Origin: Candidatus Electrothrix scaldis
GTDB taxonomy: Bacteria; Desulfobacterota; Desulfobulbia; Desulfobulbales; Desulfobulbaceae
Length of the DNA: 64,000 bases
Assembly (NCBI GenBank): GCA_033584155.1
Contig: CP138355.1
Location: 248,001 to 312,000, forward strand
Reading direction: 5' to 3'
Shown here piece after piece: positions 24,412 to 33,733 of the stretch. The stretch's first letter is position 1. The number at the start of each line of letters is the position of its first letter. The notes below the pieces were generated by a model. The model saw only the letters and a list, made by a program, of their open reading frames with translations, did not search any database and was not told the origin of the DNA. A program made the position numbers and the translations under genes.

Positions 24412-27141
24412 TCACTCCCCCTTATCCAAACTCCCTCCAACCTCAGTATTGACCTTGAGCGGCACATCCAGCGCCATAACCGACTCCATCGTCTCCTTCA
24501 CCATAGCAGAAACAGACTCCAGCTCATCCTCTGGCACTTCCAGCACCAGCTCATCATGAATTTGGAGCAACAACTTAGCCTTGGCCTGTTGTTTCAGTAA
24601 TTCCTCATGCACCTTAATCATAGCCAGCTTGATGATGTCCGAGGCTGTACCCTGGATCGGGGTATTAATAGCCATGCGCTCGGCAAATTGCCGCCGATTA
24701 CGATTCGAGGCATTGATCTCCGGCAGCTGTCTACGCCTGCCCAATAGAGTGGTGACATAACCGTCCACCCGGGCCTGATCCATGATGCTGTCCATGAACT
24801 CCTGAATCCCTGGATAATGGACAAAATAGCGATCAATAAAGGTCTGTGCTTCCTTACGACTGATACCCAGCTGCTCTGACAAGCCAAAGGCGGACATACC
24901 GTAAACAATGCCAAAGTTGATGCTCTTGGCCACCCGCCGCATCTCCCCGGTAATCAGGGGCAAAGATACCTGAAAAATCTCCGCTGCGGTCTGGCTGTGA
25001 ATATCCTGCTCGCCTCGGAAGGCCTCCAGCAAAGCTGGATCCTGGCTGTAATGGGCCATAACCCGCAGATCAATCTGCGAGTAATCGGCTGAAAGCAACA
25101 GACTCCCCGGCTGAGCAATAAAGGCAGAGCGAATCCGCCGCCCTTCCTCGGTACGGATAGGGATATTCTGGAGATTTGGATTACTGGAACTGAGACGACC
25201 AGTTGCCGTGCCCCACTGGTTAAACGAGGAATGCACCCGACCGGTTCTCGGGCTGATATGGGTTTGCAATTTATCCACATAGGTGGATTTGAGTTTCGCT
25301 AAATTTCGGAAGCGGAGGATTTTAGCTGGCAGCTCATGTTTATGGGAAAGCTTTTCCAGCACCTTCACATCAGTGGAATAACCGGTCTTGGTCTTGCGAC
25401 CCTTGGGCAGATCAAGCTCCTCAAAGAGCACCTCTGCCAGCTGCTGCGATGAGTTGATATTAAAGGAATGACCTGCAAGCGTATAAATTTCCTGCTCCAA
25501 CTCATCCAGCCGGGCACCAAATTCCTTGGTCAGGCCTTGCAGCACCTCTTTATCCAGCAGGATCCCGGTCTCTTCCATCGCAGCCAGCACCGGGATCAAG
25601 AGCCCCTCCACCTCAGCAAAGAGCGTCCATAACTCCTGTTTTTCCAACTCGGGACGTTGTTCCTCAAAAAGGCGCAGGCTACCAAAGACATCCTCACAGC
25701 TGTAATTTTTAGCAATCTCGGGAGCAACCCGGCAAAAGGCATCTGGTGCTTTATCTCCGTCCACCACCTCGCTGAAGGGAGTGAGTTTCAGGTCGATTTC
25801 CTGGCAGAGATCATCCAGCTTATAGGAACGCCGACCGGGATCAAGGAGCCAAGCCCCGAGCATGGTATCATAGAGCGGACCAGCTAAACGGATGCCTCCA
25901 TTCTGCGGAGCAGCCAGAATAGCATAATCGTATTTGAGATTATGGCCGATCTTGGCGAGTTTTGGATCCACCAATAAAGGGCCAACACAATCGACAATAT
26001 CCTGTACCGTCAACTGATCTGGCAGCAGAGCCCCTTCCCCATCCCGATGACCGCAGGCCAGATACCAGGCCTGTTTTGTCTCTGTGCAAAGAGAAACCCC
26101 GACCAGTTCCGCCTCCAGGGGATCAAGGGAGGTGGTTTCTGTATCCACTACCAGCTGCCCAGCTCCTTGAAGCTGCTCACTAAGTTGTTCTACAAGCTGT
26201 TCCAGCTCCTCCCGCTGCCGAATCAAGGTAAAACCCTCTGTTGTCACCTTTGCAGCGGGCACATCAGACTTGAGTAGGGTGAAAAACTCCAGCTCAGTAA
26301 GCAATTCCCGCAGGGCCTCGGGGTCTGCTTCCGTTACCTGATAAGCCTGCAAATCTGCTGCAACCTCTGCCTTCTCCTGAAGGCGTACCAAGTCCCGAGA
26401 AAGAAAGGCATCCGTCTTATGGGCAATAAGCCGTTCCTTCATCTTGGACTTTTTTAGACCATCGATCTGCTCATAGAGCCCTTCCAGGGTCTCATATTCT
26501 GCGAGCAGTTTTTGGGCAGTCTTGGGCCCAACCCCAGGCACACCGGAGATATTATCCGCCGAATCCCCGGTGAGCGAGAGATAATCAAGAAGCTGTTCCG
26601 GCTGAAGGCCGTATTTCTCCTCCACCGCCGCCACATCCATGAGTCGATCATTCATGGGATCCCACATGGTGATGTCCTCGGAGACTAACTGCAAAAGGTC
26701 CTTATCTCCTGAGACAATCACCACCTTGCACCCTTGTTCAACCAACAAACGAGCTGCGGAGGCGATCAGGTCATCCGCCTCCAAGTCATCCGCCGCCATA
26801 CTGAGCAGGTTATAGGCAGCAACCATCTTGTGGATATAGGGGATCTGGGGTACCAAATCCTCAGGCATGGGCGGACGATTAGCCTTATAATCCGCCGAGA
26901 TTGCATGGCGAAATACCGGGCCCTTAGTATCAAAGGCCACGGCAAGATACTCCGGCTCCTTTTCCCGCAAAATACGGCGCAAGGTGGTAATAAACCCATA
27001 GACCGCATGGGTTGGGAGCCCGCGGCTGTTCGTCAAAGGTCTGATGGCATGATAGGCCCGATAAATATAGGCACTACCATCAATAAGATAGACTTCTTTC
27101 TTTTTCGGAGCAGCAGGAAACAGCTCTGTTTGTTGACTCAT
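24412..27141 (-). CDS. polA: DNA polymerase I
   Basis: This 909-residue protein has the three Pol I parts. The N-terminal 5'-3' exonuclease (about 1-290) carries YLIDGSAYIYRAYHA and the GVPGVGPKTA helix-hairpin-helix. The proofreading exonuclease (about 310-510) has VVDTETTSLDP with the DxE pair intact. The polymerase region has motif A DYSQIDLRVMAHYS, motif B RRVAKSINFGIVYG and motif C IHDELVLEVP. It fills gaps and removes RNA primers. The C-terminal 30 codons are duplicated at 20707-20799, and a phosphatase fragment abuts the stop. It lies 15 bases after a thioredoxin-like gene on the same strand. Confidence 0.97.
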   Translation of the reverse strand: MSQQTELFPAAPKKKEVYLIDGSAYIYRAYHAIRPLTNSRGLPTHAVYGFITTLRRILREKEPEYLAVAFDTKGPVFRHAISADYKANRPPMPEDLVPQIPYIHKMVAAYNLLSMAADDLEADDLIASAARLLVEQGCKVVIVSGDKDLLQLVSEDITMWDPMNDRLMDVAAVEEKYGLQPEQLLDYLSLTGDSADNISGVPGVGPKTAQKLLAEYETLEGLYEQIDGLKKSKMKERLIAHKTDAFLSRDLVRLQEKAEVAADLQAYQVTEADPEALRELLTELEFFTLLKSDVPAAKVTTEGFTLIRQREELEQLVEQLSEQLQGAGQLVVDTETTSLDPLEAELVGVSLCTETKQAWYLACGHRDGEGALLPDQLTVQDIVDCVGPLLVDPKLAKIGHNLKYDYAILAAPQNGGIRLAGPLYDTMLGAWLLDPGRRSYKLDDLCQEIDLKLTPFSEVVDGDKAPDAFCRVAPEIAKNYSCEDVFGSLRLFEEQRPELEKQELWTLFAEVEGLLIPVLAAMEETGILLDKEVLQGLTKEFGARLDELEQEIYTLAGHSFNINSSQQLAEVLFEELDLPKGRKTKTGYSTDVKVLEKLSHKHELPAKILRFRNLAKLKSTYVDKLQTHISPRTGRVHSSFNQWGTATGRLSSSNPNLQNIPIRTEEGRRIRSAFIAQPGSLLLSADYSQIDLRVMAHYSQDPALLEAFRGEQDIHSQTAAEIFQVSLPLITGEMRRVAKSINFGIVYGMSAFGLSEQLGISRKEAQTFIDRYFVHYPGIQEFMDSIMDQARVDGYVTTLLGRRRQLPEINASNRNRRQFAERMAINTPIQGTASDIIKLAMIKVHEELLKQQAKAKLLLQIHDELVLEVPEDELESVSAMVKETMESVMALDVPLKVNTEVGGSLDKGE

Positions 27142-27156
27142 AAAAATTAATCGGAT

Positions 27157-27711
27157 TTAACGTTTAATCTCGGCCTGCGCGTTCTGCATCAGGCCCAGTA
27201 GGTTGTCGGAATCAAGCCCGATAAAATACTTATATCGCTTCGATGGGTAGAGATGATGCATTATCTTGCCATCAGGAAAAACAGCAAAGGTCCTCGGCAC
27301 ATATCTGCCATCAAACAAATATTCTCGGCTGAGTTTGGGCTGCTGGCGGGTATTCACCCGGATCATAACAAAGGATTTTGACGCTTCAACAACACTCTCT
27401 TCCCGCAAGACATTCTTATACTTCTTACAAGCAGAACAGGATTCCGAATAAAAGATAATAATTGCAGGCTTTCCCTCTCTCTTGGCCTGCGCCAATCCAT
27501 CCTGGTATTCTTTCCAGGCGATCTCATCCCCACCGGAAGAAAATCCGATCAAGGCCAAACTCTCCTTGCCAAAGCCCAACAGCAAAAAAACAAGCAGAAA
27601 TGATGTAATGATGTATCGGTGGCTACCTGCCCCCTTCCCTCTTTTTCCTCTTTGTTCTGTACAGTACAACGTCTTCAATGGAACTCTTCCTCTTTCTTTT
27701 CTTCTTTTCAT
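27157..27711 (-). CDS. Exported thioredoxin-fold protein
   Basis: The 184-residue protein has a charged N-terminus, a hydrophobic signal anchor or signal peptide (SFLLVFLLLGFGKESLALI, about residues 37-55) and a thioredoxin-like domain with CSACKKYKNVL as the CxxC active site. The conserved cis-Pro region is YVPRTFAVFPDG. It resembles thiol-disulfide proteins that act in the periplasm to reduce or deliver thiols. Its partner is unknown. The gene runs between cysE and polA in the same direction. The first 30 residues are very basic, so the true start may lie slightly downstream. Confidence 0.72.
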   Translation of the reverse strand: MKRRKERGRVPLKTLYCTEQRGKRGKGAGSHRYIITSFLLVFLLLGFGKESLALIGFSSGGDEIAWKEYQDGLAQAKREGKPAIIIFYSESCSACKKYKNVLREESVVEASKSFVMIRVNTRQQPKLSREYLFDGRYVPRTFAVFPDGKIMHHLYPSKRYKYFIGLDSDNLLGLMQNAQAEIKR

Positions 27712-27750
27712 CTTCTAAGCAGTGCAGGTCTCCTCACCAGACCTGAAGCA

Positions 27751-28710
27751 CTACTCATCCTTTCCTCTATACACAAGCTCTGGCTGCTTCACCAGAACCT
27801 TAGTGTCTGGACCAATGCTCTTGGTCAACCAAACATTACCGCCCACAATGGATCGAGCCCCAACCACTGTATCGCCACCAAGAATAATCGCACTGGCATA
27901 GACAATCACATCATCCTCGATAGTTGGATGACGCTTGATGTCTCTCATCTTCCTGCCTGCTCCTTTGGGAAGCGACAAAGCGCCAAGAGTCACGCCCTGG
28001 TACAAACGCACCCGATTGCCAATGACACAGGTCTCTCCAATGACCACGCCTGCGCCATGATCAATAAAAAAAGACTCACCTATCTTTGCACCAGGATGGA
28101 TATCAATAGCGGTTCGATGATAAGCGTATTCGCTAAGGATTCTAGGCAGGAGAGGAATGCCTAAGATAAACAGGGCATGGGCCAAGCGGTAAACAAACAC
28201 GGCAAAAAAGCCGGGATAACTAAAAATTACCTCATCTGCATTACGGGCTGCCGGATCGCCCTCAAGGGTTGCCTGAATATCCGACTCCAAGTACTCACGA
28301 ATTTTTGGCAATTCTTTAATAAATCGGCTCGCAAGGGCATGGCTACGAGCATTGCAATTGGAACAGGGCTGATTATGGCGAAAGCAGTCATGGCGAATGG
28401 CAGAGCTGATCTGCCTGTTCAAATTCCTAAAAAAAATCGTCAGATTATGCCCCAAATGATACTCCAGACTGGAGGAATTGAGCATAGTTGAGCTGAAATA
28501 TCCAGGAAACATGACCCGCTGGGCCTGGAGCACCAGATCAACCACCTCTTTTTTGGTGGGAATAGCAACCGGTTCAATATGGCAGGACCACCTTTTTGAG
28601 GTAAACCCTTCTGTCAGCTGGCTGACAATAGAAGGGATATAATCATCTTCCAAGGTGACTGTTTGTCTATGCCCTTCGCATCCGCAGGATTCTTCGTCTT
28701 TAAAAGACAT
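27751..28710 (-). CDS. cysE: Serine O-acetyltransferase
   Basis: The 319-residue protein has an all-helical N-terminal region and the left-handed beta-helix with HPGAKIGESFFIDHGAGVVI, the CysE/EpsC acetyl-CoA and serine pocket (His and Asp catalytic). It continues with VRLYQGVTLGALSLPKG and ILGGDTVVGARSIVGGNVWL. It makes O-acetylserine from serine and acetyl-CoA, the first step of cysteine synthesis. It is longer than E. coli CysE because of the N-terminal extension, as in anaerobe EpsC-type enzymes, and it has a Cys-rich CSNCNAR segment. It lies 35 bases after galE. Confidence 0.88.
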   Translation of the reverse strand: MSFKDEESCGCEGHRQTVTLEDDYIPSIVSQLTEGFTSKRWSCHIEPVAIPTKKEVVDLVLQAQRVMFPGYFSSTMLNSSSLEYHLGHNLTIFFRNLNRQISSAIRHDCFRHNQPCSNCNARSHALASRFIKELPKIREYLESDIQATLEGDPAARNADEVIFSYPGFFAVFVYRLAHALFILGIPLLPRILSEYAYHRTAIDIHPGAKIGESFFIDHGAGVVIGETCVIGNRVRLYQGVTLGALSLPKGAGRKMRDIKRHPTIEDDVIVYASAIILGGDTVVGARSIVGGNVWLTKSIGPDTKVLVKQPELVYRGKDE

Positions 28711-28745
28711 TTTTTCTTCTTACTCCCTGATAAGAGATTGGTAGA

Positions 28746-29765
28746 TTATCCAGCATATCCCTGGGGATTCTTAGACTGCCAATTCCAGGTATCCGCGCAC
28801 ATCGCATCAAGGTCCAGTTCAGCCTTCCAGCCCAGCTCCTGGGCGGCAAGGGAGGGATCTGCATAGCATTGGGCGATATCACCCTGCCGACGCGGGGTAA
28901 TGGTATAGGGGACCTTTTTCCCTGATGCTTTTTCAAAGGCCCTGATCATCTCCAACACAGAGTATCCCCGGCCAGTGCCCAGATTATAGGTAACCACCCC
29001 TGGATTCTCTGTCAGCTTCTCCAGGGCACAGAGATGCCCCTTGGCCAGATCAACCACGTGGATATAATCACGAACCCCGGTTCCGTCGGGGGTGGGGTAA
29101 TCATCACCGAACACAGAAAGCTGCTCCAGCCTGCCCACAGCCACCTGGGAGATATAGGGCATCAAATTATTGGGAAGACCGTTCGGGTCTTCGCCGATCT
29201 CCCCGCTTACATGGGCACCGACAGGATTAAAGTAGCGGAGCAGGCTGATATTCCATTCGTTATCTGCGATATAGAGGTCCCGAAGGATCTCCTCAATCAT
29301 GGCCTTGGTGCGACCATAGGGATTGGTGCAGGCAAGCAAGGGAAAATCCTCGGTGATGGGCACAGAGGCCGGATCACCGTACACGGTGGCGGAAGAGCTG
29401 AAAACCATACTCTTTACTCCGTTCCGCTGCATACATTGGCAAAGGTTAATGGTGCCGGTGAGGTTATTTTGGTAGTAGAGCAGAGGCTTAGCCACAGATT
29501 CCCCCACTGCCTTAAGACCGGCAAAATGGATAACCGCCCTAGCATCCTCGCTCTGGCGAAAGACTAAATCCAGGGCATCCGCATCAAGAAGATCAACCTG
29601 AAAAAAACGCACTCTCTTGCCGGTGAGTTTCTCCACCCGCCGCAAGCCTTCCCGACTCGCGTTGCAGAGATTATCAATCACGGTGACATCATGACCGCTT
29701 TCCAGGAGCTCCAGACAGGTGTGACTGCCGATATATCCGGCTCCGCCGGTAACAAGAATATGCAT
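28746..29765 (-). CDS. galE: UDP-glucose 4-epimerase
   Basis: From ATG 29765 the protein reads [17 protein letters not shown], the NAD-binding GxxGxxG of the SDR epimerases. It has the catalytic Ser in [12 protein letters not shown], the YGRTK motif (Tyr/Lys) and [12 protein letters not shown] typical of GalE. It interconverts UDP-glucose and UDP-galactose for envelope sugars. The frame from 29795 is rejected because the Rossmann motif fixes the start. It is followed by cysE, probably on the same transcript. Confidence 0.95.
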   Translation of the reverse strand: MHILVTGGAGYIGSHTCLELLESGHDVTVIDNLCNASREGLRRVEKLTGKRVRFFQVDLLDADALDLVFRQSEDARAVIHFAGLKAVGESVAKPLLYYQNNLTGTINLCQCMQRNGVKSMVFSSSATVYGDPASVPITEDFPLLACTNPYGRTKAMIEEILRDLYIADNEWNISLLRYFNPVGAHVSGEIGEDPNGLPNNLMPYISQVAVGRLEQLSVFGDDYPTPDGTGVRDYIHVVDLAKGHLCALEKLTENPGVVTYNLGTGRGYSVLEMIRAFEKASGKKVPYTITPRRQGDIAQCYADPSLAAQELGWKAELDLDAMCADTWNWQSKNPQGYAG

Positions 29766-29855
29766 GAATTTCTCCACAAATCTTTGGCCCGCCATTACAA
29801 CGATGGGCTATGGTCAATCGTCCTTGCGGGACGAGGGTGTATCTATGGTTTGGTA

Positions 29856-29966
29856 TGGTTGAACCTATCCCTGGGTATGCTTCAAGGTATCAGCGGATAG
29901 GAAGAACCTATTATCAGGTATGCTTCGACGTATCCTTTGGAGTGCTTCAACCTATCGCGGGATAGG
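29856..29966. repeat. Four degenerate copies of a roughly 22-base repeat
   Basis: Copies resembling TGGTTGAACCTATCCCTGGG lie at 29856, 29879, 29921 and 29943. Each has a TGSTTSRASSTATC core and most end in a GGATAGG-like tail that can pair with CTATC. They occupy the gap between galE and the unknown gene at 30003. Their purpose is unclear; regulatory or transposon-related origins are both possible. Confidence 0.4.
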
Positions 29967-30002
29967 TTTTCTACCACATCAACAACCTCAACCTTATGTA
30001 GC

Positions 30003-30440
30003 TCACTCGCCTCTCGGCTCACCAGATTGAACGTTTTCTTCATGTTCATCAGGGTATGGAGCATAAGGATAAACAGTTACACCTATCCTCGCTTTGAGAT
30101 CTGCCAGAATACAAATCGTTCTTTCTCGTAATTCCGAATAACAAACAAATTTGCTGTTTCCAGATTCAAACCCGATATCAAATATCTTGGAAAAACAAGA
30201 ATCGTACAACGATTTTTCTTCTTCATTAAGATAAGTTACAAGTTCATTGAAATACGAGATGATATCATTTGGATCACTAGAACCATCATACGGCGATTCA
30301 AATGACGCTTTATAGTATTTTCCCCACTTACCGTTGTACAATACAAGAGCATCTTCACCAAACGCCTCAACAAGAGGAGTCAAATCGACTGAAGCCATCA
30401 ACTCAAAGTCTGTATTGAGATACCGTAGATCTCTATCCAT
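30003..30440 (-). CDS. Hypothetical cytoplasmic protein, 145 residues
   Basis: The protein is acidic and soluble with no signal peptide or membrane segment. It starts MDRDLRYLNTDFELMASVD, contains LVLYNGKWGKYYKASFES and a Cys- and Glu-rich middle (SELRERTICILADLKARIG), and ends in a proline-rich EHEENVQSGEP tail. I do not recognise the family. It could be an immunity-like protein judging from size and composition, but no toxin is nearby. It stands alone on the minus strand, flanked by a repeat cluster and 413 bases without genes. Confidence 0.6.
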   Translation of the reverse strand: MDRDLRYLNTDFELMASVDLTPLVEAFGEDALVLYNGKWGKYYKASFESPYDGSSDPNDIISYFNELVTYLNEEEKSLYDSCFSKIFDIGFESGNSKFVCYSELRERTICILADLKARIGVTVYPYAPYPDEHEENVQSGEPRGE

Positions 30441-30853
30441 TTCATCCAGCTGTAAATACGTCCTTACCTTATTCCCCTTACCCCATTTCAGACATCAGAA
30501 AAAGGACTGAGCCACAACACTTTCCGCCAACAGAGATATAGCGCATAAAGATGTATAACAGAGATTCCCAGCGACTTCAAACGAAACAACAACGACAGGA
30601 AGACGCCCTAAAACGTAGCATCACACTGAAGCTCGGTATTTTCTCTCCCCTTCCACCCTTTCGCTCGCCGTAATCCACTTGCTATTTCTGAGGTCATACG
30701 ATAACATCACGGCTTATATCACAGTGGAAGCCCTGCTGGTATATACAACAGACAACGTACACTATATATCAGCTCCGCCCTTGCAAACAGCGACTTCCAT
30801 TTTTCCATATAAGCTGAAAATTATATCAACACAATATCATATCGACGTTCTTC
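30441..30853. other. Gene-free stretch, 413 bases
   Basis: The stretch is moderately AT-rich with no open frame of convincing composition, no hairpin with a T-tract and no tRNA-like fold that I can see. It lies between divergent genes, so it must hold their promoters, but none stands out. Confidence 0.5.
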
Positions 30854-31135
30854 ATGAGTGAAAAAATACCACAGCAGGCATTAGAAGGCTGCAAACCAGA
30901 GATTGACTATCCCTGTGTCTGGCAGTACAAGGTTATCGGCATGGAACGAAAGGCTGTGCAGGCAGCTCTTTCCGAACAACTGGGGGATGCGCCCTATTCG
31001 CTGTCCGAATCCCGGACCTCCAGAAAGGGAAAGTATATCAGTCTCAATCTGGAACTGACCGTGCATAATGAGGAGCAGCGGCTCCAACTGTACAGCTCGC
31101 TGACCGCCCACCCCTCGATTAAGCTGGTCCTATGA
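30854..31135 (+). CDS. DUF493 (YbeD-like) protein
   Basis: The 93-residue protein has the ferredoxin-like fold typical of DUF493: YPCVWQYKVIGMERKAVQAA in the first half and SRKGKYISLNLELTVHNEEQ in the second. E. coli YbeD sits beside the lipoate genes and is of unclear function. Here the neighbours are an unknown gene and ispH. The stop overlaps the next start by 4 bases (ATGA). No Shine-Dalgarno is evident at ATG 30854. Confidence 0.85.
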   Translation: MSEKIPQQALEGCKPEIDYPCVWQYKVIGMERKAVQAALSEQLGDAPYSLSESRTSRKGKYISLNLELTVHNEEQRLQLYSSLTAHPSIKLVL

Positions 31136-31674
31136 ACCAGGCGGTACAGAACGCCCTTGAAAAAGCCTCTCCAGCCCTTGATTCAAAAATCATCCCGGTT
31201 ATGCGAGAGGCTATTACCACGGTGCAGATGGTTCTTTTTCAGCAGCTGAAAGAGAGCGTTTCCCGGCGTTATCCCCAATACGCCGAGGAAGAACGAATCC
31301 GTCTGACCGGTGCCGTGGTCAATAATCTCTACGGCACCGAGGCGCTTGATCCACAGGTGAATCATTTTGCCCGTGATCACCGGGAGCTCATCGAAGAGGA
31401 ACTGCGAGGTCTCCGCACCCAGGTACCGGAGCTGATCCCCCATATCACCGACAGCCTGCGTATGCAGACCCTTTGCGACAACCACGAAGGAGTGCATTCC
31501 ATTCCCTGCCTTTTACTCGCCAGGGAGCTAGGCCTTCTAGAAGAAAATCGAGAGCTCCCCCTCCCCTCCACCTTTATGCTCTCGGTGCGAAAACTCGGCG
31601 CAACAAGTGGCCTGGTCAAACCTCTGCAAACGAATCCTCCATCAGCAGGGCAGGAAACAAAACAAGGAGAGTAA
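31132..31674 (+). CDS. Hypothetical protein, 180 residues
   Basis: The protein is helical and soluble. Recognisable stretches are VMREAITTVQMVLFQQLKES, IRLTGAVVNNLYGTE, and LIPHITDSLRMQTLCDNHEG. A proline-rich tail follows. No family is recognised. It is coupled to the DUF493 gene (4-base overlap) and lies 2 bases before ispH, so it is part of a DUF493-unknown-ispH unit. Confidence 0.7.
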   Translation: MNQAVQNALEKASPALDSKIIPVMREAITTVQMVLFQQLKESVSRRYPQYAEEERIRLTGAVVNNLYGTEALDPQVNHFARDHRELIEEELRGLRTQVPELIPHITDSLRMQTLCDNHEGVHSIPCLLLARELGLLEENRELPLPSTFMLSVRKLGATSGLVKPLQTNPPSAGQETKQGE

Positions 31675-31676
31675 TC

Positions 31677-32597
31677 ATGGAAATAATCCTTGCCCAACCA
31701 AGAGGATTCTGCGCTGGTGTCAACAGAGCTATCAATGTGGTGAACAGGGCCTTAGAGGTCTATAAGCCTCCTGTCTATGTCCTACATGAGATCGTCCACA
31801 ACACCCATGTCATCAGAGAACTAGAAAAAAAAGGTGCCGTTTTTGTTGAACAACTTGAAGACATCCCCACTGGTGCAATCGCTATTTTCAGCGCCCACGG
31901 AGTCTCCCAGGAAACCAAAAAGCAGGCCAGTGCTCTCAAACTGAAGACGATAAACGCGACCTGCCCCTTGGTTTCCAAGGTGCATCGCCGTGTAAGCCTC
32001 TTAAATAAAATTAATTATGACGTGGTGGTTATCGGTCATAAAGGACATCCTGAGGTTGAGGGCACCTGTGGTCATGCCTCTGGAGCTGTGCATGTGGTTT
32101 CTTCACCAGAGGAAGTTCAGCGTCTTCAGGTTAACGATCCAAGCCGCGTAGGCTATGTGACGCAGACCACGCTCAGTGTTGATGATACGGCGGTAATGCT
32201 GGAGGCTCTGCGCAAACAGTTCCCTGAAATCAGCGAACCCTCCCGCACAGACATCTGCTTTGCTACCAGCAACCGACAGAGCGCTGTTCGCGAACTCAGC
32301 GAATCAGTAGATCTCCTCCTGGTTGTCGGCTCAAAAAACAGCTCAAACTCCAACAGACTCCGTGAGGTCGCGAAAAACAATAATATCTCTGCTTACCTGA
32401 TTGATCATGCAGAAGAAATTGATCCCGATTGGCTGGTTGGAAGCAAGCGAATAGGTATAACAGCCGGGGCTTCGGCACCGGAATATCTTGTTACGGAGCT
32501 GATCACTTGGCTGCAGGAAAGATACGACGTGGCAAAGGTGCAGGAAATGGACGGAGTGGATGAGACCATCTGTTTCCAGATGCCTGAGATAGAATGA
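31677..32597 (+). CDS. ispH: 4-hydroxy-3-methylbut-2-enyl diphosphate reductase
   Basis: From ATG 31677, behind AAGGAGAG, the 306-residue protein reads MEIILAQPRGFCAGVNRAI, with the first cluster Cys. It then has HEIVHNTHVI, ATCPLVSKVH with the second Cys, HKGHPEVEGTCG, and DICFATSNRQ with the third Cys, the three ligands of the 4Fe-4S cluster. It makes isopentenyl and dimethylallyl diphosphate at the end of the MEP pathway. The longer frame back to 31473 is a read-in through the preceding gene's tail and is rejected. Confidence 0.96.
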   Translation: MEIILAQPRGFCAGVNRAINVVNRALEVYKPPVYVLHEIVHNTHVIRELEKKGAVFVEQLEDIPTGAIAIFSAHGVSQETKKQASALKLKTINATCPLVSKVHRRVSLLNKINYDVVVIGHKGHPEVEGTCGHASGAVHVVSSPEEVQRLQVNDPSRVGYVTQTTLSVDDTAVMLEALRKQFPEISEPSRTDICFATSNRQSAVRELSESVDLLLVVGSKNSSNSNRLREVAKNNNISAYLIDHAEEIDPDWLVGSKRIGITAGASAPEYLVTELITWLQERYDVAKVQEMDGVDETICFQMPEIE

Positions 32598-32605
32598 CAA
32601 CCCCA

Positions 32606-32656
32606 TCCCGCCCCATAAGAAGCGGGACAAATAAAGCATACGAGTCAGGCGACTCG
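32606..32656. terminator. Paired hairpins between convergent ispH and the outer-membrane protein gene
   Basis: TCCCGC/GCGGGA (32606-32611 and 32622-32627) and CGAGTC/GACTCG (32641-32646 and 32651-32656, 4-base loop) lie between the two stop codons. T-tracts are weak, so termination is plausible but not firm. Confidence 0.4.
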
Positions 32657-32686
32657 AAGAGCAGCCTGTAACACACGAAAAAAAAA

Positions 32687-33721
32687 TTAAAAAGAGTAGC
32701 CCATACTTATATAGGCCGAAGCCTGATTGCTCTCAACCTCCTGATCAATCTGCCCCAAGGGTTCTCCTGCGAGCACCTGATACTGATCCCCATCAACTGA
32801 GATATAGGCAAGCTGTACACCTCCCTTCACGAACCACCAGGGTGTAATCAAAAACTTTCCACTCATCTCAAGCATTGTAGCCATCCCTTCCATATCTCCG
32901 GTGGAAACCTTACCTGAGTAGAGATGATGCAGTTCATCTTCTGAAGAGGCAAAGGGTGCCACGGAAAATTTCCCTGCAAGCTCAAACTGTGGGGTCAACT
33001 GCATGTTCGCTCCCAACAGGAAATAAAACATAGAAAAGGTATTATCATAGGTAACAGCTGTGGAGCCGTTTCCTATATAATTATATCCCGAAATGCCCGT
33101 AGGAGAGTACTGTATGATCAGATCGCCCTCATACTCAAATTCCTGCTGGAGATACCCCACACCGGCCGATAAACTCCAAGGGCCCTGCTGGAAATAGGTC
33201 CATTCCAGGTCAATAGCCAGAATAAAGGCATCTGAAGAGGAAATACTGCTTTCCGAGTAGATATCTGCCGGTCCACCAGCAGAAAACCAATCCCGATCAA
33301 TCATATTTTCTTCTGGGTCACCCAAAGCTGTTTTCATAGTGGCGTTGATGCGCCACAGGGGATTCAGCTCCAACGAACCATCAAAACGGGCCAAGGTGAT
33401 ATCCATCGGCCACTCAAGCTCACTAATCGGAAAAAAGGTCGCCTCATTTTCTCCATTGGCATGATTAATTTCGCCACCGATAGAAGATGTCAGGTCACCG
33501 TTCATCCCTTCAAAGCCAAAGAAAAAATCAAGATGTATAGGACCGGCCTGGTAATACGGATCAAGAGAAGCAGCAGCCTGGGCCTGCGATAGCAGCATAC
33601 CAGTACCGATGACTCCTGCAGCCAAGCCAAGAAGCCCTTTCCCTTTTCTTCCCCTCTGTATAATCTTACTCTGCATTTCTTTTCTCATTCTTTTTTCTTT
33701 TCTCCCGTTCCCGTTGAACAT
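32687..33721 (-). CDS. Outer-membrane beta-barrel-like protein
   Basis: A basic N-terminus and a signal peptide (LLGLAAGVIGTGMLLSQAQAAA, about residues 30-51) precede about 295 residues of alternating hydrophobic and aromatic strands. It ends in ASAYISMGYSF with a C-terminal Phe, the outer-membrane insertion signal. Aromatic-rich stretches such as IHLDFFFGFEG and DLEWTYFQQGPW support a barrel. The ligand is unknown. It follows the radical SAM gene by 12 bases, so it is probably the last gene of the ftsZ-radical SAM transcript. Confidence 0.65.
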   Translation of the reverse strand: MFNGNGRKEKRMRKEMQSKIIQRGRKGKGLLGLAAGVIGTGMLLSQAQAAASLDPYYQAGPIHLDFFFGFEGMNGDLTSSIGGEINHANGENEATFFPISELEWPMDITLARFDGSLELNPLWRINATMKTALGDPEENMIDRDWFSAGGPADIYSESSISSSDAFILAIDLEWTYFQQGPWSLSAGVGYLQQEFEYEGDLIIQYSPTGISGYNYIGNGSTAVTYDNTFSMFYFLLGANMQLTPQFELAGKFSVAPFASSEDELHHLYSGKVSTGDMEGMATMLEMSGKFLITPWWFVKGGVQLAYISVDGDQYQVLAGEPLGQIDQEVESNQASAYISMGYSF

Positions 33722-33733
33722 ATTCTCACGCCC

